Shown here one piece after another: positions 1-6,528 of a stretch of 21,041 nucleotides of DNA; the first letter of the stretch is position 1; the number at the start of each line of letters is the position of its first letter. The DNA lies in IMG/VR virus record IMGVR_UViG_3300030099_001904, positions 1-21,041 of that record; one strand, given 5' to 3'. The notes below the pieces were generated by a model. It was not told the origin of the DNA and did not search any database. It worked only from the letters and a program-made list of their open reading frames with translations. The stretch is from a virus. The position numbers and the translations under genes were made by a program.

Positions 1-605
1 ACTTGCGATTGCGTGCTCATTTCCTCCGTCCTCTGCATCAAATACGATGGCAAAATCTGAAATAATTTGTTTACGAAAGTCCAAAAAAAAACCAGCATGT
101 TCTGCACTTGTTCTGCAGGCATTTTTTTAAATATTTCACTCCTAATTTTTATATTGCCATTATACGCTTCAATCGTGTATATATTGTTTTTCTTTTCAAT
201 TACAGGTCTAAATAAAATAGCACATAATTCAGGTAAGTACTTATCTATTCCTAATTTAATGTATGTTTCAATATCAGCATATTCGCCTAATGTAATTTCT
301 TCTAAGTCAGGGTGGAAACCATATTCAATACCATCTATTTCTATAATTTTATTTAGAGTAGTATTTTGTTCAGTTTGTAAATCAGTTAGCCTTTTCATAA
401 CTAATGCAACATCTTGTACGCTTAACTGCTTAATTAATTTTGTAGGAATATCTGAAAATAATTTAACTACTTTTAATGCTTCTTCACTGCCTGAAAGATT
501 CTCGTAACCGATTAGTGTTAACCACTTATCTAGTGTTACATCTGACCAACTATTTATAATGTTGTAATCTTTAGTTTTTTTGCCTTTTTTTATCTTGACC
601 TTCAT
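1..605 (-). CDS. Tail assembly chaperone-like protein (3' end cut by window edge)
   Basis: Starts at ATG 605 and stays open to position 1 (201 codons). The protein begins MKVKIKKGKKTKDYNIINSW and has a middle part with FHPDLEEITLGEYADIE and an ELCAILFRP segment, a layout I associate with tail assembly chaperones of Bacteroidetes phages. Such chaperones coat the tape measure during tail assembly in the cytoplasm. The start follows a TACATTATATA box by 2 nt. At minus-strand positions 91-83 there is a run of nine T. Frame 0 continues as LVFFWTFVNKLFQILPSYL, while the -1 frame continues as LVFFLDFRKQIISDFAIVFD and has codon endings more like the rest of the genome. Both remain open to the edge. 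If the window is circular, frame 0 would end at 20981 (221 aa) and the -1 frame at 20973 (224 aa), immediately before the tape measure. Function rests on position and pattern, not on a catalytic motif. Confidence 0.6.
   Translation of the reverse strand, partial: MKVKIKKGKKTKDYNIINSWSDVTLDKWLTLIGYENLSGSEEALKVVKLFSDIPTKLIKQLSVQDVALVMKRLTDLQTEQNTTLNKIIEIDGIEYGFHPDLEEITLGEYADIETYIKLGIDKYLPELCAILFRPVIEKKNNIYTIEAYNGNIKIRSEIFKKMPAEQVQNMLVFFWTFVNKLFQILPSYLMQRTEEMSTQSQ
83..91 (-). other. T9 homopolymer, possible -1 frameshift site
   Basis: Nine T in a row on the coding strand, read GTT TTT TTT TGG in frame 0. Slipping back one base gives TTT TTT TTG GAC and opens a frame with no stop to the window edge. 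Slippery sites in this position are well known between the two tail-chaperone products (lambda gpG/gpGT type). A one-base homopolymer error in the assembly would look the same. Confidence 0.55.
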
Positions 606-607
606 AA

Positions 608-618
608 TATATAATGTA
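608..618 (-). promoter_or_regulatory. TACATTATATA box before tail chaperone
   Basis: One of five exact copies of this 11-mer on the minus strand. It ends 2 nt before the ATG at 605. It could be a promoter element read by a phage or host sigma factor, or a translation-start leader. Confidence 0.5.
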
Positions 619-682
619 AAAAGTTTGTATTTAGTTTAAAGTTTGTATATTCGCAGCTTCATTTCTGTTTTTCTCTTGTCGT

Positions 683-722
683 AAGGGGGGTTCTAAAGTT
701 TACTAAAATGCTTGCCCCCCTT
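683..722 (-). other. G6/C6 hairpin downstream of terminase
   Basis: Positions 683-690 (AAGGGGGG) pair perfectly with 715-722 (CCCCCCTT), leaving a 24-nt loop. It begins 3 nt after the large-terminase stop codon, so it is placed as a transcript-end or mRNA-stability structure. On the minus strand it is not followed by a U-run. The T-rich flank is instead on the plus-strand side, where no gene needs a terminator. The rest of 606-724 shows no gene. Confidence 0.5.
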
Positions 723-724
723 TC

Positions 725-2035
725 TTATTGCACAAAATACCTTCCGTAGTTACCATCTATTTCATAATACATACGCATAGCTAATGCATCAGAATAATCA
801 GGTGAACGTCCTAGTATGGCTTTTACTGTTTCTTTAGGTATTATTTGCAACTTGTTATCTTTGTCTGCGTCTTTTGTTCTAACTTGTTCTAGTTCTTCTA
901 TAATATTATTACGCACATTAACATCAGGACAATCTATGCCAATTTGCCCTTTATTTATTAAGTCAGCTAATTTATAGTAACATTGCGTTTTTAAGTTTTG
1001 GTAGTTTTCGTTCTTCAATGCTTTTGAGTTATTGACAAAACCTTTGCATCTCAAAAAATCTTTAGCACCACCACCTACACCATCTTCATCTATTATAATA
1101 TTACTAAGATTAACTGCATATTCCTGTTGTAATGCCCTAACTTGCTCTACAACATCATTTATAGCCGATTTAAGCAACGTTATTGTTTTTTTAAGGTATA
1201 ACCCTTCCCAATACATTATAATTGTTTTATCGCTTCCAAAACGTGCCACATCACAAGATATGTATTTCTGCCCTGCTACGCCTTTTTGATTGAATAGGTT
1301 AATTATAGAATCGTAATTAATTAATGCGTCATCACTCGCATCGTATTCCCAATTACCATACAGTAATCTTTGTTTGCTTAATTCATCAAGAGTTTGTAGT
1401 TGTGTTTTGTAATATTTAGAAATATACTCATTATCATCTACTAGACTTTGTATAAACTTCCTATGCTTTTTTTGTTTACCGTCTTTTGCAGGTCTGTAGT
1501 ATTGTGTATATACCCAATTTTTAGCAGGGTTACAAGTCATTAGCATTTTAGGTATTAAATTGTAATCATCTAGTTTGTATCTTAATCTTGATGCTACTAT
1601 ATTTTTTGCTTTCTCAGTTATTTGATTTGCTTCATCTATAAATGCACCTGTTATTTCTAATGAACCTAAGTTATCAAAGTTTCTATCTGAAGGGTATAAG
1701 AATAAATCTTTAAGCATTATCTCTGACTTATTAAAAAAAGTTATAATGTTTGAACCCCCATTGAAGTTGTAATGCTTACCTGCTTTTATCCCCCAAGTTT
1801 CGCAGACTTCAAAAAATGTATTAAGTGTTGTTTTCTTAAGTGAATCAAGTTTACTCCTACCCATTAAGAATCTTGTCTTAGGATATTTTAAGCACATCAG
1901 TATTAACCACGAACAACCTACCCAAGACTTACCACCTCCTGCTGCACCTCCGAATAATACTTCTGTAGTTTCTTTGTCAAAGAGATATTCAATAGCTTGT
2001 TCTTGCGTGTGTGTAAATATTGCATTAATGTTCAA
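725..2035 (-). CDS. terL: Terminase large subunit
   Basis: This is the 436-aa DNA packaging motor: an ATPase that drives genome translocation into the prohead at the portal, plus a nuclease that cuts concatemers. The Walker A motif is GGAAGGGKS at residues 29-37. A Walker B-like FIDEAN follows near 133-138 and a coupling motif with TCNP near 168. The C-terminal RNase H-like nuclease shows its acidic residues in SCDVARFGSD (about 260-269), IIIDEDG (about 313) and DYSDALAMR near the end. Length and motif order are normal for the family. The start overlaps the end of the small-subunit gene by 11 nt, which suggests translational coupling. No frameshift or inserted domain is seen. Confidence 0.96.
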   Translation of the reverse strand: MNINAIFTHTQEQAIEYLFDKETTEVLFGGAAGGGKSWVGCSWLILMCLKYPKTRFLMGRSKLDSLKKTTLNTFFEVCETWGIKAGKHYNFNGGSNIITFFNKSEIMLKDLFLYPSDRNFDNLGSLEITGAFIDEANQITEKAKNIVASRLRYKLDDYNLIPKMLMTCNPAKNWVYTQYYRPAKDGKQKKHRKFIQSLVDDNEYISKYYKTQLQTLDELSKQRLLYGNWEYDASDDALINYDSIINLFNQKGVAGQKYISCDVARFGSDKTIIMYWEGLYLKKTITLLKSAINDVVEQVRALQQEYAVNLSNIIIDEDGVGGGAKDFLRCKGFVNNSKALKNENYQNLKTQCYYKLADLINKGQIGIDCPDVNVRNNIIEELEQVRTKDADKDNKLQIIPKETVKAILGRSPDYSDALAMRMYYEIDGNYGRYFVQ

Positions 2036-2378
2036 CTCCTTTGATGTTTACGTTAATTTTAATCGGCTCATCGCCTGAACTTAAATCTAACTCGCTACGT
2101 TCTATATACCCTCGCTTCTTGCCTTTTGTTTTCAAATAGAAGATTGTAGCTGAAGTGTTACCATCTTTCATTTGTGAATGTAATTGGCTTTCAGCAAAGT
2201 CTAATGCAATATTCTCTATTTCCTTAACTGACTTAGCAAAATCTTCATCTTCTTTTAACCATTTGTAATATGTGCTTCGTGGCGTATCGCTTTGTTTACA
2301 AGCAACTGTTACTACTCCTAAACTATTCTCTAACGCTTGTAGCATTGCTTCCTTTTTTATGTGTCTACTTTTGTTCAT
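2025..2378 (-). CDS. terS: Terminase small subunit
   Basis: A 117-aa protein directly upstream of, and overlapping, the large terminase gene. The N-terminal third is a helix-turn-helix of the type used to bind the packaging start site (residues about 12-45, with TPRSTYYKWLKEDEDFA). A helical segment (EIENIALDFAESQLHSQM) follows, then the segment GNTSATIFYLKTKGKKRGY, which is common in small terminases that recognise DNA with an HTH and form rings through central helices. The role is recognition of the viral DNA and delivery to the large subunit. The identification rests on both these patterns and the position. Confidence 0.88.
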   Translation of the reverse strand: MNKSRHIKKEAMLQALENSLGVVTVACKQSDTPRSTYYKWLKEDEDFAKSVKEIENIALDFAESQLHSQMKDGNTSATIFYLKTKGKKRGYIERSELDLSSGDEPIKINVNIKGVEH

Positions 2379-2379
2379 T

Positions 2380-3189
2380 CTATATTCCTTTAAATGCTTT
2401 GAGAGGATAGAATATCAAACTATTTCTATACCCATCTTCGCTGATTTGTTTTATCGGTGTTACTCCGTGTACGTTCTTCCAAGCAGGATATACTAACATT
2501 GAATTGTCAGCTTGTTCAAAGGTTGCATCGTAGTCAGGCACATTTAAACAACCACCATTCGCATTGTTTCTTTTTGTGAGTATTGTGTTTACTGTTCCTA
2601 CTATATTTCCTGTATCTCTGTGAAAAGGTGCTGAGATATTAAAATTAGATATACTACTTGTATACATATTACCAAATCGCCATTCTTTTTTTATATCTTC
2701 AAATAATTCAACTTGCCTTTTATATATTTCAGGTGTTAGTTTCTTGATGATTTGTTCTGCTTCTAAACAACAACCCCACATTGCTTTGATGAATGTCTGA
2801 GCTTTCTTATCTCTGTGTACTGCTGATATTGTAGGGTATGGTCTACGCATATGAGGTTTTGGTGCTACGCTTCCTAATATTGCACTCATCTGTATTGTTC
2901 CTTCTTTCTTTGCTTGTTTACGAGTCATACCTTCTGAATATACTTTACTGAACACATCACTACGTTCTAATAAAGACTTTGGTACATTTGAACTTCTAAA
3001 CTCTTTGTCTGCTACTGCTAATAGTTTGCTCATACGTTCACTGTATTCCGCTATATCTTTAATGTAAAACCCTATTATTTCGCCATCAACTTCTAACAAG
3101 CAGCTTTCAGTTACATTTGGTTCTATATATTCACAACGATTACCTACTTTCCTAGTGTGTTCTATTTTTTGTAATTTAAGTGTTTTCAT
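2380..3189 (-). CDS. TET/JBP-like 2-oxoglutarate/Fe(II) dioxygenase
   Basis: A 269-aa protein whose C-terminal half carries the double-stranded beta-helix dioxygenase signature. The metal ligands are H190 and D192 in APFHRDTGN and H241 in NVHGVTPI. R255 in YRNSLIFYPL is the likely 2-oxoglutarate-binding arginine. The H-x-D motif followed by DTGN, the spacing and the R-x-S-x-I-F-Y end resemble phage TET/JBP enzymes that oxidise the methyl group of 5-methylcytosine or thymine in DNA. The gene overlaps the glycosyltransferase gene by 4 nt and lies just before the terminase genes, matching published TET/JBP phage neighbourhoods. I infer that it hydroxylates a base in viral DNA before glycosylation and packaging. 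Other substrates, including proteins, cannot be excluded, because many phage dioxygenases share the same fold. Confidence 0.75.
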   Translation of the reverse strand: MKTLKLQKIEHTRKVGNRCEYIEPNVTESCLLEVDGEIIGFYIKDIAEYSERMSKLLAVADKEFRSSNVPKSLLERSDVFSKVYSEGMTRKQAKKEGTIQMSAILGSVAPKPHMRRPYPTISAVHRDKKAQTFIKAMWGCCLEAEQIIKKLTPEIYKRQVELFEDIKKEWRFGNMYTSSISNFNISAPFHRDTGNIVGTVNTILTKRNNANGGCLNVPDYDATFEQADNSMLVYPAWKNVHGVTPIKQISEDGYRNSLIFYPLKAFKGI

Positions 3190-3914
3190 TTTTTTAATAA
3201 TTTTTTGTAATCTATTTCTAGTTGATTTTCTCTACGACTATGCGGTTTTACAATACCATAATGTTTTTGTAATATGTATTTATTGCATTTAGACTCTCTC
3301 TCTGAAGTTCTATAATCATTTGCACCACCTTTGTTACCTCTATGCGGAAATGTCATTAGAAGAAGATTAAAACGCAAAACTCTGTTTCCTGCTTGAACTT
3401 GTCTTATGAACATATCGTAGTCTTCTTTTAAATCTGCTTTCTCATCAAATAACATTTTACCGTCTACTATTATACAATCATTTACAATTAATTTATTTTG
3501 TTGAACTTGCTTACCTGTATAATAAAACAAGTTATCTGTTATTGCTGTTCCTGCGTAACTACCTTTTAATTTTTTAAAATTATCTACCATTATTTGTATA
3601 GCTTTCAAAAATGATATTTCTTTTTTTCTGTATGTTCCGTTGTTGCCAATAACTAGGTTTACTTTTTTATAGTCATCAGATATTTGTAAACATAATTTAC
3701 CTTGCGCATCTTTTATAGCTTGATTTCTAGCTACGCATATATTGCCATCAACTTCTACAACTTTACTTGCTCCTTCTTTTAAATATGTTTCAGATTCATT
3801 TACTCTTGTATAATAAGTAAATTTTAAACCTGTTTTTTCTTCAAGTGCTTTCACATTATCAGGTCTGTTTGTAGATATACAACTACAATATATATCGAGT
3901 TCTTTATGATACAT
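3186..3914 (-). CDS. GT-A glycosyltransferase, TET-associated (TAGT-like)
   Basis: A 242-aa protein with the pattern of a GT-A nucleotide-sugar transferase. Residues 58-69 (NICVARNQAIKD) lead into LQISDDY, where S79-D80-D81 would be the DxD-like metal and sugar-nucleotide site. An acidic motif KEDYDMFIR lies at 163-171 and HRGNKGG at 191-197. The combination ARN, then SDD, then EDYD resembles the TET-associated glycosyltransferase family described next to phage TET/JBP genes. It overlaps the ParB-like gene by 11 nt and the dioxygenase gene by 4 nt, so the three are probably co-translated. Likely role: transfer of a sugar onto the hydroxymethyl base made by the dioxygenase. Acceptor base and sugar cannot be read from the sequence. 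Confidence 0.75.
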   Translation of the reverse strand: MYHKELDIYCSCISTNRPDNVKALEEKTGLKFTYYTRVNESETYLKEGASKVVEVDGNICVARNQAIKDAQGKLCLQISDDYKKVNLVIGNNGTYRKKEISFLKAIQIMVDNFKKLKGSYAGTAITDNLFYYTGKQVQQNKLIVNDCIIVDGKMLFDEKADLKEDYDMFIRQVQAGNRVLRFNLLLMTFPHRGNKGGANDYRTSERESKCNKYILQKHYGIVKPHSRRENQLEIDYKKLLKK

Positions 3915-4464
3915 TTTTAAATGCTTGTAATACTATTGCTCCGACATCATTACCTTCTTCTCTAGATTTTTTTATTAATTCACTAGCTTCATCATATATC
4001 AAAGTATCAAATTCTATACAGATTGCTCTTTTTACTCCTGCTGTTTTATCTTCTAATGTATCTCCTAAATCTATATCATCTAATACAGAATAATCAACTG
4101 CTTCTTCAGGTTGCCATACATCCATACCCCATTCGCCTAGTTTTACATTATCCCAATCATTACCTAAACTATCCCAATCCCATTCACCGAATCCTACATT
4201 ATCTTTTACAATAAATTCGCTTTTTTGTTCATCAGTCAATCCTTCAGCAATCTTGATAGGCACTTCTTTGATTCCTGCTTGTATACATGCTTTGTAACGC
4301 ATATTACCTCCTAGTATTGTCATTTCCTCATCAACAACAATAGGTCGTAAATCTAACATTTCAGGGAAGTCTTTTATGCTTTGTACTAACTTCCTGAACT
4401 TAGGTTCTTTTATTATTCTAGGATTACTTTCGTTTGGTTTTAATTTGCTTATTTTTATCTTCAT
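3904..4464 (-). CDS. ParB-like nuclease-domain protein
   Basis: A 186-aa protein with an N-terminal ParB/Srx-type domain: NPR at 14-16, LRPIVVDE at 39-46 and the core GGNMRYKAC near 52-60, followed by G..EVP. After residue 90 comes the Trp- and Asp-rich segment GFGEWDWDSLGNDWD, usual in phage ParB-like proteins. In Bacteroidetes phages such domains are often fused to, or next to, DNA methyltransferases. Here the methyltransferase is missing and the partners are a glycosyltransferase and a dioxygenase. The role may be DNA or CTP binding, or nicking linked to DNA modification. It is not a partition system, as no ParA is present. The gene starts 2 nt after a TACATTATATA box and heads the modification/packaging cluster. 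Confidence 0.82.
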   Translation of the reverse strand: MKIKISKLKPNESNPRIIKEPKFRKLVQSIKDFPEMLDLRPIVVDEEMTILGGNMRYKACIQAGIKEVPIKIAEGLTDEQKSEFIVKDNVGFGEWDWDSLGNDWDNVKLGEWGMDVWQPEEAVDYSVLDDIDLGDTLEDKTAGVKRAICIEFDTLIYDEASELIKKSREEGNDVGAIVLQAFKNVS

Positions 4465-4466
4465 AG

Positions 4467-4477
4467 TATATAATGTA
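4467..4477 (-). promoter_or_regulatory. TACATTATATA box before ParB-like gene
   Basis: Exact copy of the recurrent 11-mer, 2 nt before the ATG at 4464 and preceded by CAAATAAA. It would place the ParB/glycosyltransferase/dioxygenase/terminase genes under the same control as the virion genes that carry the box. Confidence 0.5.
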
Positions 4478-4489
4478 TTTATTTGATTT

Positions 4490-4750
4490 TTATTTAAAGT
4501 CCTCGTTTATACCTCTTTCTCCTACTAGTTTTTCTTTTGCACTATGCCAAAGGTAATCACGTTTCTTATTTCTACTAAGTGATTCTTCTGTTCTGTGTAA
4601 ATTAGGTATTCCATCTTCAGGTTCACTGTCCATATATTTACCACAACTGCATACAGCTTCTTTGCATACCCATTTACCTTCTCTGTGTACGATAGTAGCT
4701 TTACCTACTTCTTTTGTTTCTTTACAGCATTCGCATTTATATATTGTCAT
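4490..4750 (-). CDS. Small zinc-ribbon-like protein
   Basis: An 86-aa protein with a Cys-rich N-terminal half: CECCKETKE near residues 6-14, then a VHREGKW turn, then CKEAVCSCGKYM around 29-41. The paired cysteines suggest one bound zinc. The C-terminal half (DGIPNLHRTEESL ... AKEKLVGERGINEDF) is polar. I recall similar small proteins in flavophages, but none with known function. It overlaps the end of the DUF3310-like gene upstream by 14 nt. Confidence 0.7.
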   Translation of the reverse strand: MTIYKCECCKETKEVGKATIVHREGKWVCKEAVCSCGKYMDSEPEDGIPNLHRTEESLSRNKKRDYLWHSAKEKLVGERGINEDFK

Positions 4751-4955
4751 TATACAATCTATCTAGTTCAAAATGTAAATGATTTATAGCTTTTTTAATA
4801 TCTTGTATTCCACCATCATCATGTTTATTCTTACTTCTGAGTAAATATGTTACTGCTGTTCCTATATTATATGTAAGGTCAAAGTTTTGCACGACATCTA
4901 TTGCCATATAGCCATTAGCACCTTTGTAGTATTCAGGAATGTCTTTTTCGTTCAT
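4737..4955 (-). CDS. DUF3310-like small protein
   Basis: A 72-aa protein with the family pattern P-x-Y-Y-K-G at the N-terminus, AIDVVQNFDLTYNIGTAVTYLLRSKNK in the middle and a final helix DIQDIKKAINHLHFELDRL-like segment. In larger phages this small domain occurs alone or near nucleotide-metabolism genes. No biochemical role is established that I can cite. The start codon lies inside the end of the membrane-protein gene 4933-5085 (23-nt overlap), consistent with one operon. Confidence 0.75.
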   Translation of the reverse strand: MNEKDIPEYYKGANGYMAIDVVQNFDLTYNIGTAVTYLLRSKNKHDDGGIQDIKKAINHLHFELDRLYNDNI

Positions 4956-5085
4956 TATTATGTTTATTTAAGTTTTTATAGAATTTATTTCTTTCATGTT
5001 TTTTAAATGCTGCTTCAATCATAATTGCTGCAAATAAAAATATTAAGGCAATAATCGCCATTACTATAAGTGCGTATTTCATCAT
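4933..5085 (-). CDS. Single-span small membrane protein
   Basis: A 50-aa ORF starting MMKYALIVMAIIALIFLFAA. One clear membrane helix spans about residues 4-24, followed by a basic tail (KKHERNKFYKNLNKHNNERKR) that should face the cytoplasm. Its ATG overlaps the stop of the upstream gene 5082-5489 in an ATGA arrangement, the main reason for preferring this frame to a competing 61-aa ORF in the same stretch. Function unknown; an accessory lysis or membrane role is possible but not shown. Confidence 0.65.
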   Translation of the reverse strand: MMKYALIVMAIIALIFLFAAIMIEAAFKKHERNKFYKNLNKHNNERKRHS

Positions 5086-5489
5086 TCTGTATTGTATTTA
5101 TTATATAATTTTTGTATTCCATCACGACAAGCAGATAAGCAAGACCCACAATTAGTATTAGGATTGTAACTTGTATTGTATATTGCGTTATACAATTCAA
5201 CCATTTTTCTTTTTGCTTCTACATGACTTGCAACTCCTGATTGTATATCTTGCCATACATTTTTTATTTCTTCTATTACATCTTCAGGTAAATCATCAGG
5301 CACTTCAATATCTGTAGTTTTTTCCCACTTCTTAGGATTATCTGCACATTCCATAGGTGCTAATCGTGCTTTTATTTTCATGAAACATTTGCATATACCA
5401 CAATTACCTAGTAGGCTCAAATAATGTTCACAAGATTTGCATATTGTTATTCTATCTTGATATATGTTATCAGGTACAAAAAATCTCAT
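5082..5489 (-). CDS. Cys-rich putative metal-binding protein
   Basis: A 135-aa protein with a first Cys cluster (ICKSCEHY ... NCGICKCFM, residues about 16-36) followed by KARLAPMECADNPKKW, and a second cluster (NCGSCLSACRDG) near 113-124. The first part resembles a zinc knuckle seen in several flavophage hypothetical proteins; the middle is an acidic helical segment. Its ATG overlaps the stop of the 35-aa gene upstream (ATGA), and its stop overlaps the next start in the same way. Function unknown. Confidence 0.7.
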   Translation of the reverse strand: MRFFVPDNIYQDRITICKSCEHYLSLLGNCGICKCFMKIKARLAPMECADNPKKWEKTTDIEVPDDLPEDVIEEIKNVWQDIQSGVASHVEAKRKMVELYNAIYNTSYNPNTNCGSCLSACRDGIQKLYNKYNTE

Positions 5490-5593
5490 TTAGTCCATCT
5501 TCTTTTGTATTTATAATCTTTTGGTGCTTCAAAGCCAAACATCATTACCCAAGTATTATTCTTTACAGGATTGTATAATTTTACTTTACTCAT
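5486..5593 (-). CDS. 35-aa hypothetical protein
   Basis: A short ORF starting MSKVKLYNPVKNNTW, with MMFGFEAPKDYKYKRRWTK at the end. It fills the gap between the sigma-like gene and the Cys-rich gene. The ATG overlaps the end of the sigma-like gene by 8 nt and the stop overlaps the next ATG (ATGA). This double coupling and the balanced, non-repetitive composition support a real gene. It is basic and aromatic-rich; function unknown. Confidence 0.6.
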   Translation of the reverse strand: MSKVKLYNPVKNNTWVMMFGFEAPKDYKYKRRWTK

Positions 5594-6158
5594 TTAATTT
5601 AATTTTAAGAATGTTCCTTACTTTGTCTATTGTAGTAAATAAACTGTTCCTACTGATTTTTGTTTTTTTTGCAAGACTATCTAGAGTATTACCTTCGTAA
5701 TAATATAATTCAAATATTTTTTTATCATACCAATTTAATTGTTCAAGAGCATCGTCTATTTCTTTAAAATAATATGATTTGTCTGTTTGAGTTTCTTCTG
5801 GAATATTTTCCAAAGTTTTATAATTAATACGATGGTCATATACATAATTAAAATCAGTAGTAATACTACTAACGTGAATACTGCTATCAAGATGTGTATT
5901 GTACTTTTTGTATTTATAATAGAACGCATTGTTTTTACATGTTAATGCCCTTCTGATTACAACCGCACCATATCTTATTATTCCTTTTTGTCCGTCTTGT
6001 AACCATATTTTTTTTATAGTATCAGGATTCATCTGTAAGAAATAAAGCATCAATTCTTGTACTACATTGTCAATATCTTCTTTGTCATTTGTAATACCGT
6101 AACACATTTCTCTGAACTTGTCTGACAATTTAGATATTTCAATGTAAATATCATTCAT
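5586..6158 (-). CDS. Sigma-factor-like protein (regions 2 and 4)
   Basis: A 190-aa protein laid out like a small sigma-70-family (ECF-type) factor. Residues 28-41 (DIDNVVQELMLYFL) resemble the region 2 core-binding helix. Residues 137-185 (ALEQLNWYDKKIFELYYYEG, then TLDSLAKKTKISRNSLFTTIDKVRNILK) resemble region 4 with its helix-turn-helix for the -35 element. The linker in between is divergent and region 2 is weak. It could therefore be a transcription activator with only a region 4-like HTH. If functional, it would redirect host RNA polymerase to phage promoters, and the repeated TACATTATATA box is a candidate target. It overlaps the gene upstream by 8 nt. Confidence 0.65.
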   Translation of the reverse strand: MNDIYIEISKLSDKFREMCYGITNDKEDIDNVVQELMLYFLQMNPDTIKKIWLQDGQKGIIRYGAVVIRRALTCKNNAFYYKYKKYNTHLDSSIHVSSITTDFNYVYDHRINYKTLENIPEETQTDKSYYFKEIDDALEQLNWYDKKIFELYYYEGNTLDSLAKKTKISRNSLFTTIDKVRNILKIKLNE

Positions 6159-6507
6159 CAGTTGGTTCGAGTTTTTCTATTTTATCAATTAGCTGTTCAA
6201 GCATTTCTGCTAAAACAACTCTGTATGCTCTTATTTTTGCTGTATTTCTTTTTGTTTCTATACCTGCGAAATATCCCTGTGTCATAACTGATACATTAAT
6301 AGGTATAATCATCAGCCAATCCCAATAATTATTTTCTCGTTTACCTTTGCCATAATTATTATGATATTCAATTATAACATCTAAAACTTCTTTGTAATTG
6401 TCGTATCTTGTTTTGTTGCTTACTTCATTAACAAATTCATCACAAAAGTTGAGATATGTTTCAACTGCTTGTTTGTGTTGTTCGTTTGCGTATATAGCAA
6501 CATTCAT
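6151..6507 (-). CDS. Hypothetical protein, helical
   Basis: A 118-aa protein I do not recognise. It is mostly helical, with a segment DWLMIIPINVSVMTQGYFAGIETKR in the middle that is too polar for a confident membrane span, and a charged C-terminal helix (MLEQLIDKIEKLEPTDE). It lies between the NinG-like gene (21-nt gap) and the sigma-like gene (8-nt overlap), so it belongs to the same transcription unit. Confidence 0.65.
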   Translation of the reverse strand: MNVAIYANEQHKQAVETYLNFCDEFVNEVSNKTRYDNYKEVLDVIIEYHNNYGKGKRENNYWDWLMIIPINVSVMTQGYFAGIETKRNTAKIRAYRVVLAEMLEQLIDKIEKLEPTDE

Positions 6508-6528
6508 ACGCCAAAGGTAAAAAAAAAG

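Noticed and set aside
67-507. 146-aa plus-strand ORF
   Set aside because: It is the reverse shadow of the tail-chaperone gene, which has better codon use and context; no other plus-strand gene is supported anywhere.
3904-4464. Plasmid-type partition system
   Set aside because: The ParB-like domain stands without ParA or visible centromere repeats, in a packaging/modification cluster.
5015-5200. 61-aa minus-strand ORF starting MNCITQYTIQ
   Set aside because: It overlaps the Cys-rich gene in another frame. The frame 4933-5085 gives a cleaner membrane protein with ATGA coupling to the gene before it.
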